From contig JBJOHV010000097.1 of the NCBI GenBank assembly GCA_046047495.1, positions 172,859 to 236,858 on the forward strand: DNA of 64,000 nucleotides, read 5' to 3'. The notes under the pieces were generated by a model that was given only the letters and a program-made list of their open reading frames with translations, did no database searches and was not told the origin of the DNA. Both the position numbers and the translations under genes were made by a program. This DNA comes from NORP240 sp046047495. GTDB taxonomy: Bacteria; Pseudomonadota; Gammaproteobacteria; Pseudomonadales; Pseudohongiellaceae. Shown here piece after piece: positions 34,617 through 43,078 of the stretch. Each line of letters opens with the position of its first letter. Position 1 is the first letter of the stretch.

Positions 34617-36152
34617 TCAACGACTCCGATTTGCCACTACTTGTTCTTCACACTTGATGATGATCGAGGCCGGGGTCTGTCCGAATCCGACGACAAACTC
34701 CTGGCGCACATCCCGGTATCCAGCCCGGGTGCCCACCGCCACGTAGCGACCGGGTTTCAGCTCCAGGGCGTGGGACTGAAACACACCCAGACTGCCCACC
34801 CGCAGCAAGGTCACGTCCGTCAAGTTGTCGGAGACCAGTTGCACCGTCTCCGGTACCTGGGAACTTTCCAGCAAGCCCTGCAGGTGTTGCAGCTGGGCAG
34901 TGAGGCGCTGGCCGGGGTTGTCCAGGGAACGTCCGGTGTAATACACATCCAGGGTTTCCTGATACACCGCGGCGTCCGCCAGGCGTTCCGGATTGGCATT
35001 GGCACCCTCCAGCAGGCGATCCAGGTGCAGGCGCTTGGCAGCATAGTCCCTGCCGTCGATGGCAAACACCAGATTGGGATCGATGGCCAGGGCAGCTTCG
35101 TAGGCAGCCACTGCGGCCGCCCAGTCCTCCGCCGACTCGGCCCGGGCGGCATCACCGCGCATTTGTTCAATCTCCACCCTGGCCACCTCGTCTTCGGTCT
35201 GGGTGATGGCCGCCAGGGCCTGTTCCGCATTGATGCCCAGTGCCGCAGCCCGCTGGAACGCCGCAATGGCCTGCTGGGGATCATTGTTCTGCAGGTGGGC
35301 ATAGCCGCTGGACATGATCTGGGCGAAACGGTTTTCGAGAATTCGATCATCCACCGTGCGCAACAGGCCATCTATGGCGGGATGACGGCTGTCCAGATTG
35401 CGGGCCTGTTGATACAGGCCGCGCGCCGATTCCAGTTCGCCGGCCGCCTCCGCCAGTTCCGCCTGGTCCAGCAGTTCGTTCACCTGATCCAGGGTCCGGG
35501 CACGCTGCAGACCCAGGGTGGCAGTCTCGCTGAGGGGATCCAGAGTCAGGGCCAGGGAAAATTTTTCCTGCGCCAATGCCGCAGCATCGTCCTGCAGGGC
35601 TCGCTCACCCTCGGCGAGGTATTGTTCCAACACCCCGGGCATGCGTGACTGCACTTCCGCCAACAGGTCGGCACCGGCGCCGTAACTTTCCCGTGCGGCC
35701 AGGAAGTCCTGTTGCAGATAGGCATCATCGCCCTGCTGCGCCAGGGCCAGGGCCTGCTGGTAGTCGGCCGCGCCCCAGGACTGCACACTGGCGGCATCGA
35801 GTTCCGCCTGCCGTTCCAGCAGCAGGGCCAGGGCGTCCTGGGCATCCTTGCGCTGCAGGGCGCGCTGGGCCTCGTTGAAGGGGGACACGGCATTGACCGC
35901 CGGTTGCATGGACGCCGGGGCGGGCACCAGATCGGCGGTGTCGACCCTGGGCTCCAGGGGCAATTCATAGCGCTCCACCACCCCGGGCAGGACGAACACC
36001 ACCGCCAGGGCAATGATCACCAGGAATCCCAGCGCCAGCCAGACCTTTGGCGACGGCGTGCTGCCGCCCGTCATGCGCTCCGGCACATAGGCCGCTGGCG
36101 GGCGGCTCTCGCCATCCGGCGGCGTGGTCTTGTCGGGGGATGCGTCAGACAT
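34617..36152 (-). CDS. Membrane-anchored TPR protein
   Basis: 511 aa. A Pro-rich cytoplasmic tail, one helix (VWLALGFLVIIALAVVFVLP, 37-56) and a periplasmic helical region of TPR-type repeats (for example EAQRALQRKDAQDALALLLE, EEKFSLALTLDPL-like and AAFQRAAALGINAEQAL units) up to about 400. A beta-rich C-terminal domain (about 430-505) with DVTLLRVGSLG and LELKPGRYVAVGTRAGYRDV resembles a PEGA repeat. It pairs naturally with the PEGA-FGE protein encoded 4 bp downstream. It probably scaffolds the complex on the inner membrane. No catalytic motif. Confidence 0.78.
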   Translation of the reverse strand: MSDASPDKTTPPDGESRPPAAYVPERMTGGSTPSPKVWLALGFLVIIALAVVFVLPGVVERYELPLEPRVDTADLVPAPASMQPAVNAVSPFNEAQRALQRKDAQDALALLLERQAELDAASVQSWGAADYQQALALAQQGDDAYLQQDFLAARESYGAGADLLAEVQSRMPGVLEQYLAEGERALQDDAAALAQEKFSLALTLDPLSETATLGLQRARTLDQVNELLDQAELAEAAGELESARGLYQQARNLDSRHPAIDGLLRTVDDRILENRFAQIMSSGYAHLQNNDPQQAIAAFQRAAALGINAEQALAAITQTEDEVARVEIEQMRGDAARAESAEDWAAAVAAYEAALAIDPNLVFAIDGRDYAAKRLHLDRLLEGANANPERLADAAVYQETLDVYYTGRSLDNPGQRLTAQLQHLQGLLESSQVPETVQLVSDNLTDVTLLRVGSLGVFQSHALELKPGRYVAVGTRAGYRDVRQEFVVGFGQTPASIIIKCEEQVVANRSR

Positions 36153-36200
36153 GGCTTACCTTGCGGGTGATGGATCGGCTCGGGCATGGGCGGGAGGGAC

Positions 36201-37382
36201 TCAGAGCCCTCCCACCTCGGCGGCGTAAATATCAGCCAGGATTTCTCTCCATTGGCTGTACTGATCTTCTACGGTACCGGTGAGCGTGATGGTTTGATCT
36301 TCCAGGGTGATCACCCGTGGCGCCACTTCGCTTTCCAGTGACTGCCCAAGTTCTTCCAAGGCCGCAACGTGAATCTTGGCTTCCGCCTGCTTGTCGAAGC
36401 CGCTCTTGATCAGGTAGGCGCCGGCACCTACACCCACGATACCGCCATTTTGCGCGGCGTAACTGCCGGAGCTGGCTGCCGCGATGCCACCGATCACCGC
36501 TGCCGTGCCCGCGATGAAGCGGCGTCGCGCCGATTCGCGCAGCTCACGCAATTCGATGGTCTCGTAATAACTTTGCTCGCGCCAGGAATCGTAGGGAAGT
36601 TTCATCTGTCGGGTATAGGTGGCGTAGTAGTCCTGCACCGTGTCGATGAACATGAAATCCCGCTCACGGATATCCATGATGCGGTTCAGAATCGGATCGT
36701 TGTCTGCCGGCAACCGGGTAACCGAATAGTAGCCGTTGCGATCCGTGGCAATGTAATCGTTGAATACCTGAGGTGCAAAGCGCTGCGCAAACAGCATTTC
36801 GGATACCGTGCGAATTTCCGTCAGCCGGGTCGCGCCGACATTTTCCTTGCGGAAAGCCAGCAGGTCGTTGGCGATATTGTTGTAGATCACCTGGAAGGGA
36901 TCATTGAGTTTGCGTTGACCGGGGTCGTAATTGAACTGACTGATGACCTCGTTATACTCACGCGTGTACCACTCACGACCCGTGGAGTCGGTGGCCTTGA
37001 TACGGATTGTCATGGCTTCGCCGTTGGACTGCAGGATCGTACCGTCCAGCACCACGTCCAATGGACTGGCATCGTTGGGCAATACACGGACTATGCCCCA
37101 GTTGCCGGAACGCTGCAGGGTTTCCGCCAGCATGTACGGCGCATAGCGTGATTCCGCCACCCGGATCTGATGATTGGTGGTTTCTTCCTCATCCTTCTCG
37201 ATCTCGTCGAGTCCCGGGTCGAACATTTTCACACCCACATCCAGCAACAGGGCTTCCGGCAACGGCGTACTGTCCTGGATGACCGGTGTGTAGGTGGTGG
37301 ATTTGACCGTATGGGATGCGCAGGCGCCAAGCAGCAGCGCCGCAGCGGCAACCATCAACCCTTGTCTGAAAATAGCCATCAT
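36201..37382 (-). CDS. Putative lipoprotein of the envelope system
   Basis: 393 aa. Lipobox LLGAC (Cys21) after a short signal peptide. The first 200 residues are mixed alpha/beta with no recognised family (VLDGTILQSNGEAMTIRIKA region). Residues about 275-330 contain an alanine/glycine-rich hydrophobic segment (AGTAAVIGGIAAASSG, then GGIVGVGAGAYLI) that looks like a membrane-inserting or glycine-zipper stretch. The C-terminal 60 residues (LGQSLESEVAPRVITLEDQ) follow it. The glycine zipper resembles those of outer-membrane-associated lipoproteins. Part of the same operon, 2 bp after the Ser-rich lipoprotein gene. Confidence 0.75.
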   Translation of the reverse strand: MMAIFRQGLMVAAAALLLGACASHTVKSTTYTPVIQDSTPLPEALLLDVGVKMFDPGLDEIEKDEEETTNHQIRVAESRYAPYMLAETLQRSGNWGIVRVLPNDASPLDVVLDGTILQSNGEAMTIRIKATDSTGREWYTREYNEVISQFNYDPGQRKLNDPFQVIYNNIANDLLAFRKENVGATRLTEIRTVSEMLFAQRFAPQVFNDYIATDRNGYYSVTRLPADNDPILNRIMDIRERDFMFIDTVQDYYATYTRQMKLPYDSWREQSYYETIELRELRESARRRFIAGTAAVIGGIAAASSGSYAAQNGGIVGVGAGAYLIKSGFDKQAEAKIHVAALEELGQSLESEVAPRVITLEDQTITLTGTVEDQYSQWREILADIYAAEVGGL

Positions 37383-37384
37383 GT

Positions 37385-38500
37385 TTACTGCTCGCTGATG
37401 CCAGTGTATTTGCGATATTCCTCCCAGAGGGCCTCGCGCAACTCGGGGTCGGGTTCCCGCATGGCGGCTTCCCGCAACTGGCGAGCCACCACGTCATCAT
37501 CCCGCCCGCTGGGAATGTCCTCCGGCGGCGGAAAGGTTTCGGACGGCGGCGGCGGCGCCGAACTGGACGCGATCACCCCACCCACGGGTCCACCCGGTAT
37601 ACCACTGCCCGGCAGGGTCTGGGGCAGATTGCCGCCGGTACCGGCCCCACCATCAGATCCATCCCCGCCGATGCCACCCACGCCACCCGGTTCCAGCTCG
37701 GCCTGGGCACGTTCCCGTTCGCCCAGAATGATGCCGTCGAATTTTTCATAGCCGCGACGCAGCTGTTCATCCAGCACGGCGGCCCGTTCTGCCGCGGTCA
37801 TCACGGTACCGGTCCCGGCACTGCCGGCAACCGTCCCGGTGTCACCCGCTCCGCCAAACGTGCCATTGGGCAGGGTGTCCAGACTGTAGTCGCCACCACT
37901 GCCGGAGCGGCTGCCCAGGGTACCGGGGTTACCTCCACCGATATCGCCGGTGGCGCCGTCCCGACCCGCCTGACCGGCAGTCTGGCCGGCCTGTTGGCCG
38001 CTGTTGCCCGCAGTACCCGCCGGTCCATTGCTGGCGGCGGAACCCGGGGTGCTGCTGTTGCTGCCGGGCTGGCCGTCGGCGCCGGGCTGGGAAGCGGACC
38101 GGGAGTCCCCACTGGCAGAAGTCTGGGCTGCAGGTCGACCCGCGGCGCCGGTCGGCACGGCGGCCGAAGGGCTTCCCGCGGAGGGCAATCCGGCACTCGG
38201 GAGACTGGATGATGGGGACCCCTGACTACCAGGCAGTGACGGTGTGGAGCTGCTCCTGGAACTGCTGGATGCCGTCGGGCTGCTGGGAGAGCTGCGCGAT
38301 GAACTGCTGCTGGAGGATGACGCGGACGGCAGGCTCGGCGAAGACGACGAGCTGCTGGATGAGGATGATGACGACGGCATCGGCATCGACGCCGAACTGG
38401 ATGATTGAGAACTGGTGGATTCGCAGCCGGCAAGCAACAAGCCCAGTGCCGAGATCAGCAGCAGCTTGGGAACTGGAGGAATGCGATCAGAAATTTTCAT
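37385..38500 (-). CDS. Serine-rich low-complexity lipoprotein
   Basis: 371 aa from the ATG at 38500 (a TTG at 38509 is possible). Lipobox LLLAGC (Cys26), then about 70 residues that are roughly two-thirds serine, with Pro and Ala (about 30-95), then a Gly/Ser/Ala/Pro-rich disordered stretch to about 235. A short charged helical region (TAAERAAVLDEQLRRGYEKF) and a second Gly-rich linker lead to a folded-looking charged C-terminus (about 325-371). Such a polyserine tether suggests a long flexible spacer from the outer membrane across the periplasm or at the surface. No enzyme motif. It is unlike its neighbours in composition. Confidence 0.78.
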   Translation of the reverse strand: MKISDRIPPVPKLLLISALGLLLAGCESTSSQSSSSASMPMPSSSSSSSSSSSSPSLPSASSSSSSSSRSSPSSPTASSSSRSSSTPSLPGSQGSPSSSLPSAGLPSAGSPSAAVPTGAAGRPAAQTSASGDSRSASQPGADGQPGSNSSTPGSAASNGPAGTAGNSGQQAGQTAGQAGRDGATGDIGGGNPGTLGSRSGSGGDYSLDTLPNGTFGGAGDTGTVAGSAGTGTVMTAAERAAVLDEQLRRGYEKFDGIILGERERAQAELEPGGVGGIGGDGSDGGAGTGGNLPQTLPGSGIPGGPVGGVIASSSAPPPPSETFPPPEDIPSGRDDDVVARQLREAAMREPDPELREALWEEYRKYTGISEQ

Positions 38501-38623
38501 GGTTGCCAACTCAATAGGGAGCCCAGAGTAAAGTAATCACACAGCAGCCCTTAACCTCTCCTTAACAGTATGCCAAGCGCAGGGCCTACACCAGCCTTTC
38601 CCGGCCTGCGCCACAGAAATAAC
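38501..38623 (-). promoter_or_regulatory. Operon-internal gap with imperfect stem-loop
   Basis: The longest gap inside the envelope operon (123 bp). It contains an inverted repeat with arms 38577-38586 (GCGCAGGGCC) and 38603-38611 (GGCCTGCGC), one base bulged and a 16-nt loop, not followed by a U tract. A TTAAC-TTAAC direct repeat lies at 38551-38566. It could be an RNA processing site, an attenuator or an internal promoter region; no convincing promoter was found. Confidence 0.35.
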
Positions 38624-40048
38624 TCAATAGCGGTAGTGATACCGGAAGCGGTTGTCCACGGAGCGGACCATCTCGCCGTTTTCCAGCTTCGGACGGAATA
38701 CGGAACTGCGGACCTTGCGCCGCAGCAGTGTATGCACCCTGGCATCCTCCTCCGTGATCTCCGCGCTGAGCACGTCCACGTTGCTCACCAGTCCGTAATC
38801 GTTCACTTCCACTGCCACGTCTGCATAACCTGACCGTAACTCCCGGCCTTCTGTTTCCGGCACCACGGGATTGAAGGCCATTTCTTCCACGCTGCCGGAA
38901 AATGCCGGCAGGGGGACCACATGTCCGAACAGCTCGTCGATCAGCTGCTGTCCTTGTGCCTGTTCGCTCAGCAATTCATATGCCAGTCTGTACTGGTCCG
39001 CTGCGGCACGTCGCCGTTCGAAGATCAAATACCAGTCGCCCAATTCGGCGAGGGCCTGGGCGTGCTGGCGGGCATTGCCCTGCCTGCGTTCATAATGCTC
39101 CACGATCTGTCGCAGGGCCTCCTCGCCTTCCCGATAGCCCTGGGCGTGAATGGGATCGATCTGGCGCATACGCTCCGCATACATCGCCTGCACGCTGCGG
39201 TATTCCGGTCGGCTGGCCTCTTCCATCAGACCCTGATTGCGTGACACCAGATAGGCCGAGCTGGCCATTTCCTTCAGATAACTGACATAGCGTTCATCGT
39301 CGGAGCCGAAATGCACATTGACGATCTGCGATGCGGCCTTGAACAGTGTATAGGCATTGCTGAGCCGCAAACCCAGGGCTTCTCCATAACCGACCTGAAA
39401 CAGCTGCAGGTTCCAGCGCGCCAGACTGTTGAGCACCGGAATCATGCGGGGATCATCGTTGCCGAATGCCTTGCGCTGCACATAATAAAGGTAGCTCTGG
39501 TACTGGTCTGCCTTCCCCCATTCCCCCTGGGCGAGGTAGCTGTCGATCAGTTTCTCCACGACCGGCACCTGCTGCAGACTGTCCAGGCCATGGTTGATGC
39601 GATTGATCTGCATGGCCCGGGACAGGGTGCCGATGGCTTCCACATGGGTACCCTGCGCCTGGTACAGGCCACCCATGGCGGTCAATTCCTCGGCCAGTGA
39701 AGCGTTCCAGGCACCCCCCGCCAGCTCCAGCTCCGTGATGGCGGCCTGATGACTGCCGATTTCGGCGATGCGCTGCAGCAGCAGGTCTTCTGATTCCGGT
39801 GCCGTCATGGCTGCGCCCCGACCCTCGCTGGCCTGCACCGGATCGAGGCCATCGTCGAGTCGCAGGGGGCGGTCGAATATCAGGTAGGCATCGATGGACT
39901 CGGTGGCGGCCGGTAGTGTCTCGGTTTCCGCAACGGCTGCGCCATCATCTTCGGACACCTGTGCTAGGGCAAAGGGGCTGAGGACCCACAAAAGCAGGCC
40001 ACACACCGAAATGCTGTATTTTCGCGGGTTGCCCATCATCTGTCTCAC
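38624..40048 (-). CDS. Periplasmic TPR protein with TonB-C-like domain
   Basis: 474 aa. The GTG at 40048 has GAGG 7 nt upstream; ATGs at 40039 and 40036 are alternatives. A signal peptide ends at LSPFALA (near residue 29) without a lipobox. Helical TPR-like repeats cover about 85-365. The last 85 residues (GYADVAVEVNDYGLVSNVDV, then SSVFRPKLENGEMV) have the beta-alpha-beta layout of a TonB C-terminal domain, which in other systems contacts outer-membrane proteins or peptidoglycan. It is the first gene of the envelope operon, directly downstream of its promoter. A link between inner-membrane motor and outer layer is inferred. Confidence 0.8.
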   Translation of the reverse strand: MRQMMGNPRKYSISVCGLLLWVLSPFALAQVSEDDGAAVAETETLPAATESIDAYLIFDRPLRLDDGLDPVQASEGRGAAMTAPESEDLLLQRIAEIGSHQAAITELELAGGAWNASLAEELTAMGGLYQAQGTHVEAIGTLSRAMQINRINHGLDSLQQVPVVEKLIDSYLAQGEWGKADQYQSYLYYVQRKAFGNDDPRMIPVLNSLARWNLQLFQVGYGEALGLRLSNAYTLFKAASQIVNVHFGSDDERYVSYLKEMASSAYLVSRNQGLMEEASRPEYRSVQAMYAERMRQIDPIHAQGYREGEEALRQIVEHYERRQGNARQHAQALAELGDWYLIFERRRAAADQYRLAYELLSEQAQGQQLIDELFGHVVPLPAFSGSVEEMAFNPVVPETEGRELRSGYADVAVEVNDYGLVSNVDVLSAEITEEDARVHTLLRRKVRSSVFRPKLENGEMVRSVDNRFRYHYRY

Positions 40049-40093
40049 CGGTAAACCTCGACGTCCTGGCCGCAGCGTGGAGTGCGGGGATCA

Positions 40094-40123
40094 GTTATAA
40101 CACCGGGCAAAAAGTACTGTAAA
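40094..40123 (-). promoter_or_regulatory. Strong candidate sigma-70 promoter of the envelope-system operon
   Basis: Minus strand: TTTACA (40123-40118), an 18-nt spacer and TATAAC (40099-40094), preceded by TG one base away (extended -10), 46 nt before the GTG at 40048. Each box matches five of six consensus bases. It lies between the end of the hyuA-like gene and the first envelope gene. Confidence 0.6.
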
Positions 40124-40127
40124 TACA

Positions 40128-40140
40128 AACCGGTCCGGTT
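40128..40140. promoter_or_regulatory. Perfect palindrome beside the operon promoter (possible operator)
   Basis: AACCGG-T-CCGGTT, 6-bp arms around one base, lies 4 bp upstream of the -35 box and touches the stop codon of the hyuA-like gene. The one-base loop makes an RNA hairpin unlikely, so a dimeric regulator site is a reasonable alternative. Confidence 0.35.
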
Positions 40141-42175
40141 ATCCGCCTGTCGACGTCAGGATGAGATTGCCGTGGCTGTCCGACTCCACCTCCCAGCCCG
40201 GTTCCACAAAGGTGGTGGCCGATGCCTCGACGATGATGACCGGACCCTGGATCCGCTGCATGGCGGCCAGCGAGCCCCGCGGGAGCACCGGGACCTGGAC
40301 CGCCAGTCCATAGACCCTGGTGTGGCCCAACTTGTTCCCGCCGTTCATGACCGGCTGTGGTGGCAGCCTGCCAAGGGCTGGTGGCGCCGTGATGCGGATG
40401 CGCAGATTCACCAGCTCCACCTCATCCGGCAAGGCAAACCCGTAGCGCGATTCATGCAGCGACTGAAACTCCGTCATTGCCTGATTCACATCCCGCCACG
40501 GGACGTTGAGCCAGTAGGATTGGCCGCGGTAACGCAGATCGACGCTGGGTGTCACGGTCCATTCACTGCGGCGATCGCTGGCGGCCGGCTGCGGGCTGCC
40601 CGCCAACAGTTCTTCCCGCTCCAGATCCGCCAGTGCATCCTGTGCCAGTTCCTCCAGCTGCTGCTGGATGATGGGACCACGGTCGGCGGACAGGTGCTGT
40701 TGAACCGTGCGTGACACCTGGCGACCACGGGGTGCCACCAGCATCCCCACGGCGGACAATACGCCGGCATTGGCCGGCACCAGCGCCCGGGTCATACCCA
40801 TGGCATGGGCCAGTGCACATACATGGAGCCCCCCGGCGCCGCCAAAGCAGGCCAGGATGAATTCCCGGGGATCGTGACCCCGTTGCACCGAAATGAGGCG
40901 CAGGGCGGCGGCCATGTGCTCGTTGGCGATGCGAATGATCCCCGCGGCGGTCTCCTCCACACCCAATCCCAGGGAGCTGGCCAGTCGGGCAACCGCCAGC
41001 CTGGCCAGCTCCACATCGAGACGCAGGCCTCCCGCCAGAGGCAATTCAGCCGGCAACCGGCCCAACACCAGGTTGGCATCGGTCACTGTGGGCGCCTTGC
41101 CACCCCGGCCATAGCCTGCCGGGCCAGGCAGGGCTCCCGCTGATTGCGGCCCCACCTGCAACATGCCGCCGGCATCCATATGGGCGATGGAGCCGCCACC
41201 CGCACCGATTGTGTGCATGTCCACCATGGGTATACCCACCGGATAGCCCGCCAGCCACCCCTCGCTGGTTATTTGCGGTGCACCTTCCAGCAAGGCGACG
41301 TCGGTGGAGGTGCCCCCCATGTCGAAGCTGATGACCCGGGGTTCGCCACGCTGGGCTGCCACATGGGCCATGGCGGCCAGGCCGCCAGCCGGTCCGGACA
41401 ATAATAGATGGACAGCCTGCTCGGCGGCAGCGGCGGCGGCGAGAGTTTCCCCGCTGGACTGCATGATCCGCAGTGAACAGTCCGGCAGACCCGCGGACAG
41501 GTTGCTCAGATAGCCGTTAACCACCGGTCCGAGACTGGCATTGAGCCAGGTGGCGATGCCCCGCTCATATTCACGGTATTGGGGCAGGACCGCCGAAGAG
41601 CGGCTCACAAACATCGGCAGGCCGCTGGCCTGGATGGCAGCCTCGATGCGTCGCTCATGCCGGTCATCCACGAATGAGAACAACAGGTTGATGGCCACCG
41701 CCGCCGGCTGCAAGTCCCGCAGACGTGCCACCAGATCGGCCAGATCCTCTTCGGTGAGCGGTTCCAGAGTCGCGCCCGCAGCACTGCAGCGCCCACCGGT
41801 TTCCAGACACAGCTCTGGAGGCACCGGTGGCTCGCGGGGCGGAAACTCCAGGCTGAACAATGCCGGCCGGGTCTGCCGTCCCAGGGTCAGCAGGTCACGG
41901 AAGCCCCGATTGGTAACCAATGCCGTGCGCGCGCCCTGACCCTGCAGCACGGCGTTGGTGGCCACGGTGCTGCCGTGAATAATGTGCAACCTGCCACGTC
42001 CATCCGGATTCTCCAGACCCAGCTCGCGAATGCCCTGCAGGATGGCCTGCTCGGGAGCCTCCGGCGTTGACAGCACCTTGTGCAGACGCAGCCCCTTGCC
42101 AGCCGCAGAGCCGTGCCATAGCACAAAATCGGTAAAGGTGCCGCCGGCGTCCACGCCGAGAATGAACCTGTCCAT
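40139..42175 (-). CDS. Hydantoinase A / 5-oxoprolinase A-type ATP-dependent amidohydrolase
   Basis: 678 aa. Start at 42175 (MDRFILGVDAGGTFTDFVLW), the usual N-terminus; an ATG at 42220 lies upstream. Hydant_A_N motifs include HGSTVATNAVLQGQGA and the Hydantoinase_A core includes SFDMGGTSTDVAL, HTIGAGGGSIAHMD and GPQSAGALPGPAGYGRGG. The family opens hydantoin, oxoproline or acetone-type substrates with ATP, usually with a HyuB/acetophenone-carboxylase partner. No HyuB gene is next to it, so the partner is elsewhere or the gene is an orphan. Substrate cannot be assigned. Divergent from mutM. Confidence 0.88.
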   Translation of the reverse strand: MDRFILGVDAGGTFTDFVLWHGSAAGKGLRLHKVLSTPEAPEQAILQGIRELGLENPDGRGRLHIIHGSTVATNAVLQGQGARTALVTNRGFRDLLTLGRQTRPALFSLEFPPREPPVPPELCLETGGRCSAAGATLEPLTEEDLADLVARLRDLQPAAVAINLLFSFVDDRHERRIEAAIQASGLPMFVSRSSAVLPQYREYERGIATWLNASLGPVVNGYLSNLSAGLPDCSLRIMQSSGETLAAAAAAEQAVHLLLSGPAGGLAAMAHVAAQRGEPRVISFDMGGTSTDVALLEGAPQITSEGWLAGYPVGIPMVDMHTIGAGGGSIAHMDAGGMLQVGPQSAGALPGPAGYGRGGKAPTVTDANLVLGRLPAELPLAGGLRLDVELARLAVARLASSLGLGVEETAAGIIRIANEHMAAALRLISVQRGHDPREFILACFGGAGGLHVCALAHAMGMTRALVPANAGVLSAVGMLVAPRGRQVSRTVQQHLSADRGPIIQQQLEELAQDALADLEREELLAGSPQPAASDRRSEWTVTPSVDLRYRGQSYWLNVPWRDVNQAMTEFQSLHESRYGFALPDEVELVNLRIRITAPPALGRLPPQPVMNGGNKLGHTRVYGLAVQVPVLPRGSLAAMQRIQGPVIIVEASATTFVEPGWEVESDSHGNLILTSTGG

Positions 42176-42262
42176 GCCTGTTTCCGGTCGCGAGTGGTTT
42201 GCCGGGATTATAACTGGCAAGCTATGCAGAACCTATTCGACCCTGGTCCGTGCGCAGCCGTC

Positions 42263-43078
42263 ATGCCTGAACTTCCGGAAGTTGAAACCACCCTGCGGGG
42301 CATCAGCCCCCATGTCCTGGGCAAGACTGTTGCGCGGGTGATCGTCAGGGACTCCCGTCTGCGCTGGCCCATCCCCGCTGAGCTGGCCCGGGAGCTCCCG
42401 GGTCAGTCCATTGATGTCCTGCGGCGCCGTGGCAAATACCTGCTGTTGCACTGCCGTCAAAAAACCCTGCTGGTGCACCTTGGCATGTCAGGCAGTCTGC
42501 GCATCGTCAGTACGGATTTTCCGCTGCGCAAACACGACCACGTGGACATCGTATTCACCGACGGCAGCACCTTGCGATACACCGACCCGCGGCGATTCGG
42601 CTGCCTGTTGTGGCTGACTGGAGATGTCACCCGGCACCCTTTACTGAAAGACCTGGGTCCCGAACCCCTGACGGACGCCTTCGACGGCGACTTTCTGTAC
42701 CAGGCAAGCCGTGGCAAATCCGTGGCGGTGAAAAATTTCATCATGGACAGTCATGTGGTGGTCGGAGTGGGCAATATCTACGCCAACGAAGCCCTGTTCG
42801 GCGCCGGTATACACCCCGTGCGCAAGGCCGGGCGGGTGTCCCGGGAGCGCTATAGGGGTTTGGCGGGAGAAATCAAATCGGTATTGGGCAATGCCATTCG
42901 GGTCGGCGGTACCACCCTGCGGGACTTTACCGGCAGCGATGGCAAGCCGGGCTATTTCCGCCAGTCCCTGCAGGTGTACGGTCGTGCGGGACTGCCCTGC
43001 CGGAAATGTGGCGGGCTACTCAGGGAAATCCGTCTCGGTCAACGCAGCACCGTGTACTGTGGTGTCTGTCAGCGCTGA
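42263..43078 (+). CDS. mutM: Formamidopyrimidine-DNA glycosylase
   Basis: 271 aa. Proline nucleophile and catalytic Glu follow the start: MPELPEVET (42263), which rules out the upstream ATG at 42194. Other family marks: the Lys in a RRGKYLLL segment, HLGMSGSLR, DPRRFG, VVGVGNIYANEALF (helix-two-turn-helix) and a C-terminal zinc finger with CRKCGG and CGVCQR. The enzyme removes oxidised purines and cuts the strand by beta/delta elimination. It overlaps the convergent coaD gene by 10 bp. Confidence 0.96.
   Translation: MPELPEVETTLRGISPHVLGKTVARVIVRDSRLRWPIPAELARELPGQSIDVLRRRGKYLLLHCRQKTLLVHLGMSGSLRIVSTDFPLRKHDHVDIVFTDGSTLRYTDPRRFGCLLWLTGDVTRHPLLKDLGPEPLTDAFDGDFLYQASRGKSVAVKNFIMDSHVVVGVGNIYANEALFGAGIHPVRKAGRVSRERYRGLAGEIKSVLGNAIRVGGTTLRDFTGSDGKPGYFRQSLQVYGRAGLPCRKCGGLLREIRLGQRSTVYCGVCQR

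Noticed and set aside
37385..38500. Repetitive DNA that could look like a CRISPR or satellite repeat
   Set aside because: It is a serine/glycine-rich coding region in frame with a lipoprotein signal; there are no equal spacers and no cas genes.
25048..40048. Type VI secretion locus, because of FHA-like, lipoprotein and TPR genes
   Set aside because: No TssB/C sheath, ClpV, Hcp, VgrG, TssM or TssK was found.
40128..40140. Terminator of the hyuA-like gene
   Set aside because: The palindrome has a one-base loop and overlaps the stop codon, and no T run follows.
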